The notes under the pieces were generated by a model. It searched no databases. It was given only the letters and a program-made list of their open reading frames with translations, and was not told the origin of the DNA. Of a DNA stretch of 64,000 bases, positions 1 through 10,106 are shown piece after piece. Made by a program: the position numbers and the translations under genes. How positions within the stretch are numbered: the stretch's first letter is position 1; the number at the start of each line of letters is the position of its first letter. Origin of the DNA: Brachionus manjavacas (lineage: Eukaryota > Rotifera > Eurotatoria > Ploima > Brachionidae); assembly GCA_019054805.1 (NCBI GenBank), contig JAHQIY010000001.1, forward strand, positions 5,532,501 through 5,596,500. Reading direction: 5' to 3'.

Positions 1-1988
1 AAAAAGCTCTAATTTTACTTTTATCATACAAATTATTAATATAAATCATTTTTTCATTGAAATGAGTGATAAAAATTGTTAAAAGATATGATTTAGCTAT
101 TATTCCTATTATGAACTAAAATTTTTTAGAAACAATTCTTTATGACCTTTATGATTTATGATCTTTATGATTTAACGTAAAATTAGGTAGGTTTGTAATA
201 AAAATTAAATAGTATCAGTAACAAAAAATTTCAAAAATTTAAAAGTACTTAGGCTTCTTTTTGGTAAACTGTTTAGTTAATAATGATAATATGATTAAGA
301 ATTTTGTAAATTATAAAAAAATATCTTTTTGAAAAAAAACATCAAGTTTCCAAACCACTAAGGAAAAAAAAAAGACGCCAAAATTTTTAGAAATTTTTCT
401 AAAAATAATTTTGGATTACTCTTCGTTTGAACACTTGATTGCAAATTTCGCTTTTGTATCATGTTTAAGAATAAATTAATAGATGATTGAAATAATATTA
501 TAGATAATTGAATTTTAAAAAATTTAGCTGATTCTAGATTAATGAAGCATACCATACACTAAAATACATTAAAAAATTTAAAACTAGCAGTAAATGTTCA
601 AAAAATAGCTGATTTTACAAACTTTAAAGTTATCTCTACTTCTTTTCTATGACGTTAACATAAACAAATTTAAGTATATTTTTGTGGTTTCATTAAAGAT
701 TTCATTTATAATTTAAAATGCTAATTAAAAAAAAATATATTTGTTGACTATTACAAAAAATTATCTCGATCATTATCATTTACAGTTAAACCGCCTACAT
801 CAACACCTATATCTTCTATTTATTTTATAGAGTTGCTCAAAAGTCATAAAGTCAATTCAAATGACTTTAAACTGAAATTTTTAAAATAAAAAAATCATTA
901 AGAAAAATTTTTACTTTAAATTTGAAGTTCTGAAGTTATGATTTTACTATATGATGGAAATTCTTAATAATGAAATTTTTCAAATCGATTTAAAGACAAG
1001 TTATAGACTTGATATTGAAAGTAACTTTCTTTTTACTTTTGCACAGGCTTGATTAATACATTCTGATTTTTTCGAAACAAAATAAATTGCTTTCGTTGTT
1101 TTTGAAGAGCGAAAATGGTTTAATTTATTTTAGAAAATAAAATCTAGTAGAAAAATTTAATTATTTAAAATTCTATTCATCGAATGGTCTTTTGGGTGTT
1201 TATGAAAAGTTCATTCGATGGTATAACCTCGAAGATAATTTAATTCTAAAAAAGATTATATTTTTTCTCAAAAAAACAAACTCAATATTCTATATTGCAC
1301 CTTATTTACGTAAAGGCTTTACGCTTCAGGGATTTACTCCCAAACTATTTTTTTAAAAATTTAAAAAAAAAATCACATATTTCTAATTTGAATCAGTTAA
1401 ATTTAAATCTTTTTAACATTAAATTTTTTGATAGTTTCTCTTATTTCTGTAATTCTCCTTTTATTGCGTAGTGTGCTACCATGCAGGCGATCTCCTAGCA
1501 GACCGCCTCCGCAAGCTTGCTTACCGTCGCTTATTTTTATTTTTATTATTATTATTAAATTTTTTAATTTTTTGAATCATATCAATTAATATTAAAAAAA
1601 TGTTCTATGTTCCATATTTTTTCAATGATTTTTTTTTAATTTAAAATTTTAGTTTTTCAAAAAAAAGAATAGCATAGTATAATTTATACTGATTTTTACA
1701 AGGCCAATTTAGATGATATACTCCCGGAGTTGTTAATCACAATTTTGATCAGTGTTGTTTATAAATGATACTTTGTATTTTATTTGAAAAATTTTTCACT
1801 TCTTATTAACATCGTTAAAATTTGATTAAAATTTAAAAGTTTTATTAGAAATATTTTAATTAAATATTACAAAAGCTCCAAGTTTTTTTTGGCCATGATA
1901 CTTTAATAAACTTTTATTTAAAGGGGTTCAAAATACTTAAAGAAAAATGAATAACACAAAAAAGAGAGGATCTGATTTTTGAACCATA
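1..1988. other. AT-rich non-coding stretch
   Basis: I see no convincing coding sequence on either strand. A GC-richer patch at about 1470-1535, followed on its right by an (ATT)n-like run, looks like a decayed retroelement tail. A 9-bp inverted pair (CATCGAATG at about 1176 and CATTCGATG at about 1212) could form a small hairpin. The 3' exons expected for the adjacent NAA25 gene were looked for here and not found. Confidence 0.6.
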
Positions 1989-2005
1989 TCAATTAATAAA
2001 AATTA

Positions 2006-2012
2006 ACATACC
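2006..2012 (-). promoter_or_regulatory. 5' splice site ending the NAA25 exon
   Basis: On the minus strand the sequence GGAAAAG is followed by GTATGTTAATT, a consensus donor. Reading through it adds only seven codons before a stop, which supports splicing here. Confidence 0.7.
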
Positions 2013-3422
2013 TTTTCCAAAAGGAAGACTTTGGTGATAAAGATTTTCAAGAAGAAGAACCAATTCTTTCAACTCGTCTTTCGTTAACTTTTGCTGTTGT
2101 CCAAAAAACCGATTCAATTGCCAATAAGTAATAGCCGTGTATATTGCTTTAATCGACATGAACGGCAAGCTCTCATCATACAACAATTTACACAAATTTA
2201 AAATAAACTCTTTAAGATTAGCTTTTTCAATTAAATTTATAAATTTTGTGATGTCATAGAAAAAGCCTGGCTGACAACAACATTGTCTTATGTATTTTTC
2301 GAAGTTTAATTTCAAGCAAACCACAAACGATTTACTTAGCTCCTGAATCTGATGAACCAGAACAATTTGATTTATGAACTCAATCTGAGCTATGAAAGGA
2401 GCTGTTGATCTTGAATTTGACGCGTCCAAAAGCTCTAGTATTTCGAGATTTCTCAAAAATTGCAAAACTTCTTCAACTAGAATAGTCTGGTCGGTACCCT
2501 CACTTTTTAGTTTATTTATGACACAATCGAAGTATTGAGTATAAACTGTCCAGTCGTCCAAATTGGCACTTTTGCGCTGCATAAAATACTCCTCGCAGCT
2601 TTTTCTCAGCTGTTCCAAATTGTTCAAATTTTTAAAATAAAGCAATTGCTTCATAAACTTAAAATTTGGATGTCCAATTTTGGCCAAATGTTTTTCATGA
2701 TCGAACTCGCCGATCACTTTCAACGCTTCAGCATATTTTCCCAACGATTCTAGCACTTCCAAGTAAAGCTGAAACTCTCCATTGTATTCCATTTTTTTTT
2801 CTCCATAAGCCTTTTCCAGAATTTTCTCGGCCAACTTTAAATAAAGAGTTCGCTGCTCAGGTTTTTGCTCGGCTTTGGCCATCAGGACATAGCTAGCCGC
2901 GTTCCAATAGCTGAACATCAATTTTCCTGTGTGCTTGTAAAGCTTGAGGGCCAGCTGTTGCTGTTTCTTGAAGTCACGGTTGCGAACATAAGCGTTGAAG
3001 AGTGACACAAGGATTTCTTCGTAATCTTGTTGTTTGCTGGCCTTTTCGGCCTCGAGTTTGTTAGCCGCGTTTTCATAGAACACGGCGATCTTGGTCAACT
3101 GGTGGGTTTCTTTGCAGTACTGCATAATAATGCTTAAGGCATTTTCGTCAGTGGTGTTCGAACAGAGGAGCTCGTCGATCAGAGTATCTGAGTCTGTCTT
3201 GCGGCCCACTCGGACTAGTGCTAGGGCTTTCAGGGCTTTGGCGATGATCAGTGTGGTCTGTTCATCGTAGCCTGGCAAGCCGGCTTCCGTTGGCGAGAGT
3301 TTTTTTTTGCCCAGAGATAAATTGGCCGTGCTGGTGACCAGTTTGTCAACTTCTTGGATCACTTTTTTGTTGTTGCCACTCTCAAGAAGCTCGTAGACGT
3401 TTTTTAGTCTTTTGCGGTACAT
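2012..3422 (-). CDS. NAA25: NAA25, NatB N-terminal acetyltransferase auxiliary subunit (first coding exon, partial)
   Basis: NAA25 (MDM20) is the TPR-rich auxiliary subunit that anchors NAA20 at the ribosome for co-translational N-terminal acetylation of Met-Asp/Glu/Asn proteins. The exon encodes 470 codons plus one base. Recognisable segments include the N-terminal helix with LLESGNNKKVIQEVDKL, the TPR-like stretch FSYWNAASYVLMAKAEQ, YLEVLESLGKYAEALKVI and DDWTVYTQYFDCV, in the family order. The reading frame stays open to 1989, but the sequence read on the minus strand at 2011 is AAAAG followed by GTATGT, a strong 5' splice site, so the exon most likely ends at 2012. Animal NAA25 is roughly 950 residues, so about half is missing here. 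The start at 3422 gives an N terminus a little shorter than in vertebrates but aligned with the family. Identity is confident; whether the gene is intact is not known. Confidence 0.85.
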
Positions 3423-4137
3423 GTCTCAAGCGAAAGAAAAAATAGAGAAATTTTTAGAATTTAATCTTAGCATGTGTTCAGTTTGATTGTTAGCTAGAGT
3501 ATTTTGAGACTTTGAATTGCAATTTTCTGTTTTGTCTCATTTGCAATATTTTTTTACAAATATTTTTTTAATTATTTTAAAATTTTAATTAATTTTTTTA
3601 GATCAATAAATTTGATTAAAATTTATTTGTCTTTTATTTGTTTAAGAACATGAATTACTTGGATATTTTTTAAAATGATATCATCATCTAAATGTATGAC
3701 AGAGCGACTGAAATCATAACTTTTAGAGACAAATTTTTTGAAGACTTTATTGTATTAAAAAATAAAATTTATAAAGAAGAATAAAAAAGAAAAAAATTTT
3801 CGTTTGCTTTTATGTTGTCTATTAATTTTTTTTTTTGATTTTTTTTAAGACTAAATTTATTTGAATAATTTAAAAGCTAATTTAATTTAATCTATCACCA
3901 TATCTTATTAACTGGATTAGATCATTTCTTTATTCAAGATCTTATAGAGTAAACGTAAATAAAAGTTTGACTTATCAATATTCAATTAAAGAAAGCGTTC
4001 CATAATGTTCAGCAATTAGTACATTTCTTTTAAGCATTTTCATAAAAGACAAATCAAAAAAAAATAAAAAAAAAACAATACATAAATAGTGTTTTTAAAT
4101 TTTTGTCTTTTTTAAATTATTTAATTTTTATTTTCTT
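3423..4137. other. Intergenic AT-rich DNA
   Basis: This lies between the NAA25 start and the MITE at the palindrome edge. It is dominated by A and T tracts and shows no coding signal. It must contain the NAA25 promoter, but I see no distinct motif. Confidence 0.5.
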
Positions 4138-4281
4138 AATCTAAAATTTGGTGAACATTTTTTTGTGACCAGCTTTTGGTCACCAAATATGTGACCAGAG
4201 ATTATGTGAACAAAATGTTCACATTTTGGACTTGATACTCATGGTCATTGTGAACAATTGTTCACATTTTCCACTAGACCC
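4138..4281. mobile_element. MITE-like element with GTGAAC/GTTCAC palindromes (copy 1)
   Basis: This short stretch is packed with palindromes: GTGAACAATTGTTCAC, GTGAACAAAATGTTCAC and a hairpin GTGACCAGCTTTTGGTCAC. Read on the minus strand it begins GGGTCTAGTGGAAAATGTGAAC. Its other end (TCTAAAATTTGGTGAAC) looks like an imperfect inverted copy. Similar ends occur at 23701, 24443/26312 and 41149. There is no coding capacity, so it is a non-autonomous DNA-transposon-like repeat. Its right border is where the histone inverted repeat starts. Confidence 0.5.
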
Positions 4282-4594
4282 AATTAAAGATTATCTTGAT
4301 CTAAAATATGAAAAATAACGTAATAAATAAAAATTTTTAATTAATAATTCTCAGTTTATTAGGAATTTAAAATAAGGAAATAGAAAGATCATAGATTCGA
4401 TTTTAACTTCTTTTTAGTATTTTTTATTACTAAAATTTATTTGCAATTAAATTAAATGTTTTATCTCTTTAAGTAGAAATTTTACCTAAAATGATCAAGA
4501 TTGGGAAAATTACGCAAAATTTAACATGTATAAAAATAAATTTTCCAACATGAAAATGTAAAATTAAAAATTTGAATTTAAAACATTATTAGGA

Positions 4595-4897
4595 ATGGAT
4601 TATAACGGCCCATACAATGGTCGCGGGACTGGTCCGAGTGGTCAACCAACCCAGCATTTTGTACTAAAAAATTCTCGAAAAAATGCAAGGGAGGCGGCTA
4701 ACAGTTCAGGTCCAGGTTTAGATATTAATTTAAATTGAAAACTTATATACTCATATATTTTCTCAGGTACACCAGTTCATCATACTGCCCACAAAAGAGG
4801 TCAAAGTCCACATTATCACCCAACAGATAGACAAGGTAACATAATCAAAAATGGACAGCACTTCGGATATCCTCAAAACACTCAATATCACCCTTAA
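4595..4897 (+). CDS. Small spliced gene of unknown function, His-rich C terminus (left copy)
   Basis: Two exons, 4595-4715 and 4767-4897, join in phase across a 51-nt intron (CCAG|GTTTAG ... TTTTCTCAG|GTACACC) to give 83 residues. The N-terminal half starts MDYNGPYNGRG and is polar and glycine-rich. The C-terminal half carries HHTAHKRGQSPHYHPTDRQG and a terminal QYHP. No signal peptide or membrane segment is visible. The coding stretch is GC-richer than its surroundings, and an intron of typical local size supports a real gene. I do not recognise a named family. The HYHPTD-like histidine pattern loosely recalls short domains at the ends of bacterial polymorphic secreted proteins, which is a weak impression only. 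The second copy lies at 23105-23387. Confidence 0.55.
4716..4766 (+). other. Intron of the small His-rich gene, left copy (51 nt)
   Basis: This is a GT-AG intron with a pyrimidine-rich end (ATATTTTCTCAG). The right-arm copy lacks 20 bp of it, leaving 31 nt that still begin GTTTAG and end CTTAG. Confidence 0.6.
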
Positions 4898-5479
4898 AGC
4901 CAATATTAAAGCGAAATGGAAAAAAATTTAATTATAAACAATTTTAAGTTTCTACAAAAATAGAATGAATAAACTAAATTAGATTTTTTTTATTATTTTA
5001 TTTTTTTATTATCTTATCATTAGAATGCAAAAAATAGCTAAATTTATTAATTAGTTACAATCAAAGCAACAAGACAGCCTTTTTATCAGGTGATTGAAAT
5101 ATTAATTATTAGTAAAAAAATAAAAATTATTAGCGCTGAAATATGGGAAATAAAAAATATAACTAAATTAACTTGAAAATATTTTCATAAATTAGAAAGC
5201 TACTTAAAGTAAAATAATTTAAAAATTAATCTTTTTTGAGTCCATTAGGCAAAGCAGATTATTTTGAAAGTGTATATTCATTTTATTTAACAAAAATATG
5301 CTTTGAGAGTTACAGACTCAGGTTGGAATGGAACTAAGTGGTTCTTTCTGTCGGTAATGTTTTGAATCATACTTAAGATAAGGAACAATATCCTTGTCAT
5401 TCATATCTTAAAGGGGTTGATTTTCACACAGCTTAAAATCGAAATCTTTAATTGTTGCTTTATTTTTGAAGAAATGATT

Positions 5480-5495
5480 GGCCTTGAAAAAGGCC
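5480..5495 (-). terminator. Histone 3' stem-loop of H2B (left)
   Basis: The minus strand reads GGCCTTTTTCAAGGCC, a 6-bp stem with a TTTC loop, 32 nt after the H2B stop. This matches the metazoan replication-dependent histone mRNA stem-loop bound by SLBP. An A-rich AAATAAAGCAAC stretch follows in the place of the downstream element. Confidence 0.9.
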
Positions 5496-5527
5496 GGTGG
5501 TTTTAAATGAAAATAAATCTGATTTTT

Positions 5528-5896
5528 TTATTTGGAACTGGTGTATTTGGTTACAGCTTTAGTTCCTTCGCTAACCGCATGCTTGGCCAATTCACCTGGT
5601 AAAAGAAGACGAACTGATGTTTGAATTTCACGACTCGAGATGGTCGAACGACCATTGTGAGTCGAAAGTTTAGATGCTTCAGAAGCTATTCTTTCAAAAA
5701 TGTCATTGACAAACGAATTCATTATGCTCATGGCTTTGCTTGACACACCAGTATCCGGATGGACTTGTTTCAAAACTTTGTAAATGTACACTGAATAAGT
5801 TTCCTTTCTTTTCTTTCTTCGTTTTCCATCTCCTTTCGCTCCTTTGACTGGTTTTACGGCTTTTTTGGCTCCTTTGCTTGGCGTTTTTGGGGGCAT
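5528..5896 (-). CDS. Core histone H2B (left copy)
   Basis: H2B pairs with H2A in the nucleosome core. The protein has 122 residues from the ATG at 5896: a lysine-rich tail ([23 protein letters not shown]) and then the H2B fold with [32 protein letters not shown] and [26 protein letters not shown]. The frame is open upstream to 5947 but only from a TTG, so the internal ATG, which gives the normal H2B length, is the likely start. It is transcribed away from H2A with 382 bp between their start codons. A stem-loop at 5480-5495 replaces a poly(A) signal. An identical copy lies at 22110-22478. Confidence 0.95.
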   Translation of the reverse strand: MPPKTPSKGAKKAVKPVKGAKGDGKRRKKRKETYSVYIYKVLKQVHPDTGVSSKAMSIMNSFVNDIFERIASEASKLSTHNGRSTISSREIQTSVRLLLPGELAKHAVSEGTKAVTKYTSSK

Positions 5897-6141
5897 TTCT
5901 TCTTTTGTTGAATCAATTGTTAATTTTTTTTTCTTGACATGTTCCAAAACTTGCTATGATATTTAATTCAGAATTTTGAATAGAAATATTATGAACAAAA
6001 TCAAAAGAGTCAAAAGTTCAAGGTTGTAAATAGAGTTGTTCGAAATTTTTAAAAAATTTTGACCGGAAATAATTTTTGGATCCAATCTAACAATTGAATG
6101 TTTATAATTGGTTTAATCGAATCGATTTGACCTCTGTTTTT

Positions 6142-6149
6142 ATGCAAAT
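6142..6149 (+). promoter_or_regulatory. Octamer ATGCAAAT in the H2A-H2B divergent promoter (left)
   Basis: The octamer is bound by POU/Oct factors and is a classic element of vertebrate H2B promoters. It lies in the 382-bp shared intergenic region and is mirrored at 21857-21864. Function is inferred from motif and position. Confidence 0.45.
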
Positions 6150-6203
6150 TAAGTTTAAACTAAAATATTTATTGTGAATAAATTTCTAATTTTGCTTTAA
6201 TAA

Positions 6204-6211
6204 TATAAATA
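6204..6211 (+). promoter_or_regulatory. TATA box of H2A (left)
   Basis: TATAAATA lies 75 nt before the H2A ATG. The same octanucleotide lies 82 nt before the H4 ATG, which supports a shared core-promoter design. Confidence 0.6.
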
Positions 6212-6278
6212 GATCCACTTTTCAATAAAATAAGAATAAATATTCTAATTCAATCTACCAAGCAAACAAGGAAGCAAA

Positions 6279-6668
6279 ATGTCAGGACGAGGCAAAGGAG
6301 GAAAAGTAAGAGCCAAAGGCAAAACAAGGTCGTCCAGAGCTGGTCTTCAATTTCCAGTGGGTCGTATTCATAGACTGTTGAGAAAAGGTCATTATGCCGA
6401 GAGAGTTGGTGCCGGTGCTCCAGTCTACTTGGCTGCTGTTCTAGAATACTTGAGTGCTGAGATTCTCGAACTAGCCGGCAACGCTGCAAGAGACAACAAA
6501 AAAACAAGAATCATACCGCGTCACTTGCAGTTGGCCATTCGAAATGACGAAGAATTGAACAAGTTGTTGTCTGGTGTAACAATAGCCCAAGGTGGTGTAT
6601 TGCCAAACATTCAATCAATTCTATTGCCAAAGAAAGCTGAAGAAGGTCCAAGTTCCAAAGCCGAATAA
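6279..6668 (+). CDS. Core histone H2A (left copy)
   Basis: A 129-residue canonical H2A. The tail is [19 protein letters not shown], then [18 protein letters not shown], the acidic-patch region ([18 protein letters not shown]), [19 protein letters not shown] and [12 protein letters not shown]. The C terminus ends GPSSKAE without an SQ(E/D) motif, so it is not H2A.X-like, and the length excludes macro-type or strongly extended variants. It is divergent from H2B, with a TATA box 75 nt upstream and a histone stem-loop 28 nt after the stop, so it is a replication-coupled gene. The copy at 21338-21727 encodes the same protein. Confidence 0.97.
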   Translation: MSGRGKGGKVRAKGKTRSSRAGLQFPVGRIHRLLRKGHYAERVGAGAPVYLAAVLEYLSAEILELAGNAARDNKKTRIIPRHLQLAIRNDEELNKLLSGVTIAQGGVLPNIQSILLPKKAEEGPSSKAE

Positions 6669-6696
6669 GCATTAAAATTTATGTTTTAAACCCCCA

Positions 6697-6712
6697 GGCC
6701 TTTTTCAAGGCC
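6697..6712 (+). terminator. Histone 3' stem-loop of H2A (left)
   Basis: GGCCTTTTTCAAGGCC forms a 6-bp stem and TTTC loop, as in H2B. It is followed by CAGAC and, about 20 nt on, CAAAGCAAAT. Confidence 0.9.
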
Positions 6713-7301
6713 AGACAAAAATTTAAAAATCAAAGCAAATCCCTAATTTTTAACTTTTTTTTTTAACCAAAAACTCAACTCACAATTTAATTATTTTCTT
6801 GTTTTTTTTTCCCATATTCCAAAAAAATCTTGATGAAATTAAAATAAAAGTTGTAATTTTTTTTGACAATTTTGTTAATTAATCTAATATTTTCATCTTC
6901 TCTGTTACTGAAATTTACCAAACCTTATAAAAACAAAAGAGAAAGATAGAATAAAGACAATGACTTTTTCAGTAATGAATATAATTCAGGATTCAATTTA
7001 ATCTGATGGGCTGATGAAAACTGCCGAGAGCATTCTTAATTATTTATTTAATTGAAATAACCTCCATTGTGCAGATTTAAATGTAATAAAGAAAAATTTT
7101 AATTAAATAAAAAAAGAAATATTGAAGACAATTAATTCTTTAAGTTTAATTTTGAGTTATGAACAATTATTTATGATTGTTGACAAGTTTAGGTTTAAAA
7201 ATTTATGTAGAATAGCAAAATCAGTTGAAAATGAATTGGTTGAAGGCGCTTCCTCGCACATCGAATTTAAGATAAAAAATGAAAGATGGTTATTAACCAT
7301 C
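6713..7301. other. Non-coding spacer in the left arm
   Basis: This is AT-rich and contains only a short open frame at 7122-7313 that lacks an ATG at its beginning. It is mirrored at about 20701-21293, where homopolymer runs make the right copy 4 bp longer. Confidence 0.5.
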
Positions 7302-7917
7302 ACTCAGATTTGAAATCTGATTGAGTTAATGAAAGATAGCTTTGAGAAGAGATGAATTTCTTTAAAATTAAATATCTTCAATACTTTGAGCACTCTGTGA
7401 CATGTTGGTCGAAGGTTAAACATTTGTCTGATTAGGTTGTTTTGTGAGAGATTAAGAAAGGTTTTAGTCCCACAGATGAGAGTTAGGTTTTCAAGACCAT
7501 AGGTAAATTTGAATAAGCGGTAAGTTTTGTAGATGAAGGTCTTGACATCCGGAAAGGATTCACCGATGTTTTTCATGAAGTACGAGCAACCAAAGTAGCT
7601 TCGATGAACTTTTTTAAAGTTTTCTGTGGCGTGGGTGTTGAAGTCAAGATTAGATCTAAAGGATACACCAATGATATAATAAGGTAATCAATCTGATCAG
7701 ATTTCTTTAGAATTGAAATATTGATATAAAAATTGGATTCGAAGAGAGAAGGATACAGCTGATTACGCATGATTTGTTTAATTTGAACTTAATCCTTCAT
7801 TTATTACAGTAGTCACTGCAAATATTTAGGAGGTATTGAAGATGAGAGTCGACTGGGCACAACAAAGATAATTTCATCGGCTTAGATAATAATTGACATT
7901 TTTTCATAGAATTGATA
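7302..7917 (-). mobile_element. LINE reverse-transcriptase C-terminal remnant (left copy)
   Basis: Minus-strand frames at 7304-7576 and 7573-7770 read KTFIYKTYRLFKFTYGLENLT, FLNLSQNNLIRQM and KVLKIFNFKEIHLFSKLSF, which is the post-palm region of non-LTR reverse transcriptases. Just upstream is a degraded ADE-type catalytic box (IIIADEIIFVV) with frameshifts. No full ORF survives. The mirror copy is at 20085-20700. It sits between H2A and H4. Confidence 0.65.
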
Positions 7918-8515
7918 CATTAAGATATTTGCATCCCTAATAATGCACCTAAATCCATTTGAAAGAAATGGTCCAAAAAAAATGATTCCAAATGTAATTA
8001 GAAGCTCTAAATAGCTCGTTACATTTTTAAATTCTGTCTAAAATAAAATTTAATTTTTTAAACAAACTATGTATTTCTGAATTAGTTGAAGAGCTAGTCA
8101 AAAGTCAAAAATTGACTTTAAAATCTGCTAAAGTTCGAGTAAAAGTTGACTTTTAAAATTTAATTTGTAAATTTTATTGAATTTTTTATAAAATTTCTTT
8201 AGTAGACCCTAAACGTTTTGAGATTTTTAAAGATTTTTACAAAGTCAAAGTTAATTTTAATTTTTTCTTTTAGACTTAGACTTTTCACAAACTCTGATGA
8301 TTTGTATTTTTTTTTATATTTAAGCATTTTTAATAGAGCAACGCGTTTTTTTTTTGGGTTTAGACAAGATTTTTTTGTTAAACTAATGATCCAAAATAAA
8401 AAAAGATTTAAAAAAATATACGTCTTTATTATGCACAATTATTAAACAGACTTGATTGGTTTTTGCAAAAACAAAAGGTCAAATTATAAATAATAATAAA
8501 AATGGCTTTTTTTGT
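7918..8515. other. Spacer upstream of H4 (left)
   Basis: This is low-complexity AT-rich DNA. Overlapping antiparallel frames at 8199-8445 are phenylalanine/lysine-rich and look like chance. The H4 promoter lies at its end. Confidence 0.5.
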
Positions 8516-8523
8516 TATAAATA
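8516..8523 (+). promoter_or_regulatory. TATA box of H4 (left)
   Basis: TATAAATA lies 82 nt before the H4 ATG, the same sequence and nearly the same distance as for H2A. Confidence 0.6.
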
Positions 8524-8579
8524 AAAATTTATTCTGCACTGAAGATCAATTAAAAAATATTTTTCAATCTTTAAAATAA

Positions 8580-8909
<330 letters not shown>

Positions 8910-8944
8910 TGCAACATTACATCATTTTCCACATCAAAACTCCC

Positions 8945-8960
8945 GGCCCTTTTCAGGGCC
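8945..8960 (+). terminator. Histone 3' stem-loop of H4 (left)
   Basis: GGCCCTTTTCAGGGCC lies 35 nt after the stop. The third stem pair differs from H2A/H2B by a compensated change (CC..GG instead of CT..AG), so pairing is preserved. Confidence 0.9.
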
Positions 8961-9092
8961 AAACAAAATTTAAAAAATAGAGCAAACCAATTTTTAAGAT
9001 CTAAATTTATTAAAATAGCTTTAGAGTTTTTTGAATGGGTATTCATTAATTTAGTATTTAATGAATTTTATACTATGAATTTTTCTTTTTCT

Positions 9093-9242
9093 TTATTCAT
9101 TCCTTGTGGTGCATAGGATCATTACTTTTGATTTCCACTCAAGTCAATCTTTTGCCTTTACCCTTGCTTCTCCCCATGTCATTCCCATTTCGATGAACTC
9201 TTTCGCGATTGTCGACCTCCATGTTACTGCTGGTCGTACCTT
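9093..9242 (-). mobile_element. LINE ORF2 C-terminal remnant (left copy)
   Basis: Read on the minus strand this encodes WRSTIAKEFIEMGMTWGEA, then RVKAKD, a TGA, LEWKSKVMILCTTRNE and a stop. The W...IT(W)EA...D(R)..W...V..LCTT pattern is the common C terminus of metazoan LINE ORF2 proteins. One in-frame stop marks it as dead. The mirror copy is at 18760-18909. Confidence 0.6.
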
Positions 9243-9585
9243 ACATAATTTGTAATTTTAGCTTCGAATATTTAAACTATCTTCTCACATAATTTCTAAT
9301 TATTTTTCGAAAACAATTTTCATTGTTTCTCAGTCATAATCAAGATTCATAAGAGAAGAATTAAAGAATTAAAAATTATCCAATCTGTTAAGAATTTTAT
9401 TTTGTTCGACTGTGGATTTGAAGCTTATAAAACTCAATTGTATTGTCAACAAAAGACAAATTCATAAGAGTACAAAAAATTACCATCTTTTTTCAACTTT
9501 AAACCATTTCAACCATCTCACAAATCCAAAAATAAATCCTCAACAGAAACAAATGTCAAAAATTAAATTCAACTCAACATAATTT

Positions 9586-9885
9586 ATGCCACCTACAAAT
9601 TTCAAACCTAACTTAGATGACAAGGTCCAGCAAAGGATAAATGACCTGAACAATCAAACTTCGTTGGTTCAATCAAAACCAAACAACCCTCCAAAAGCTT
9701 TCCTATTTATGCAAGTAATTAATATTTCAAACAGAGGTAGGAAACGAAATGAATCGAAGCTCAGCCCTGAAAATTTAAAAAGTTTAGTCTCAAAAAAACT
9801 GTACCAAAGAAAAAAGAACAAAAACTCTCCTAAAGGAGTAGAACCAATGGACAATCAATCCATGAATGAAGCGTCAAAATTATAA
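9586..9885 (+). CDS. Uncharacterised 99-residue ORF (left copy)
   Basis: An ATG-started frame encodes a basic, polar protein (MPPTNFKPNLDDKVQQRINDLN, then NRGRKRNESKLSPENLK, YQRKKNKNSPKGVEPMDNQSMNE). There is no membrane segment, signal peptide or known motif. The duplicate at 18117-18416 keeps the frame with one Leu/Ser difference (LKSLVS here, LKSSVS there). It lies between a LINE end and the 3' end of a MULE-type transposase remnant, so it may be part of a mobile element rather than a host gene. The function is unknown. Confidence 0.35.
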   Translation: MPPTNFKPNLDDKVQQRINDLNNQTSLVQSKPNNPPKAFLFMQVINISNRGRKRNESKLSPENLKSLVSKKLYQRKKNKNSPKGVEPMDNQSMNEASKL

Positions 9886-10106
9886 AAGAAAAATAATTAT
9901 TGTAGAAGCAATTTTTATATTTTCGAGGAGCAGATTTATTATTATTTTTTAGCAAAAAAAGAAGCAATTATTATATCAATTAGGAGCAAAAATATTTTTA
10001 TTAATAGAAAAAAAAATAAAAAACAAATATATTATAAAAAGGCAAATTCCAATTATTAAATTAACTAATTTAGTTTATTTGTTTTATTTTTTGATTTCTC
10101 ACTTTT

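Noticed and set aside
1174-1220. Small inverted 9-mer as a regulatory hairpin
   Set aside because: A single short pair in AT-rich DNA without context; mentioned only within the intergenic entry.
5897-5947. N-terminal extension of H2B (17 residues)
   Set aside because: It begins at a TTG with no in-frame ATG; the internal ATG at 5896 gives the normal H2B length. The same applies at 22059-22109.
6250-6507. Open frame antisense to H2A
   Set aside because: Shadow of the histone coding strand; the same is true at 21499-21756.
7122-7313. 63-codon frame beside the LINE remnant
   Set aside because: It starts with TTG, lies against the LINE remnant and has no recognisable motif.
8199-8445. Antiparallel open frames upstream of H4
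   Set aside because: Lys/Phe/Ile-rich translations of AT-rich DNA, duplicated only because they lie in the inverted repeat.
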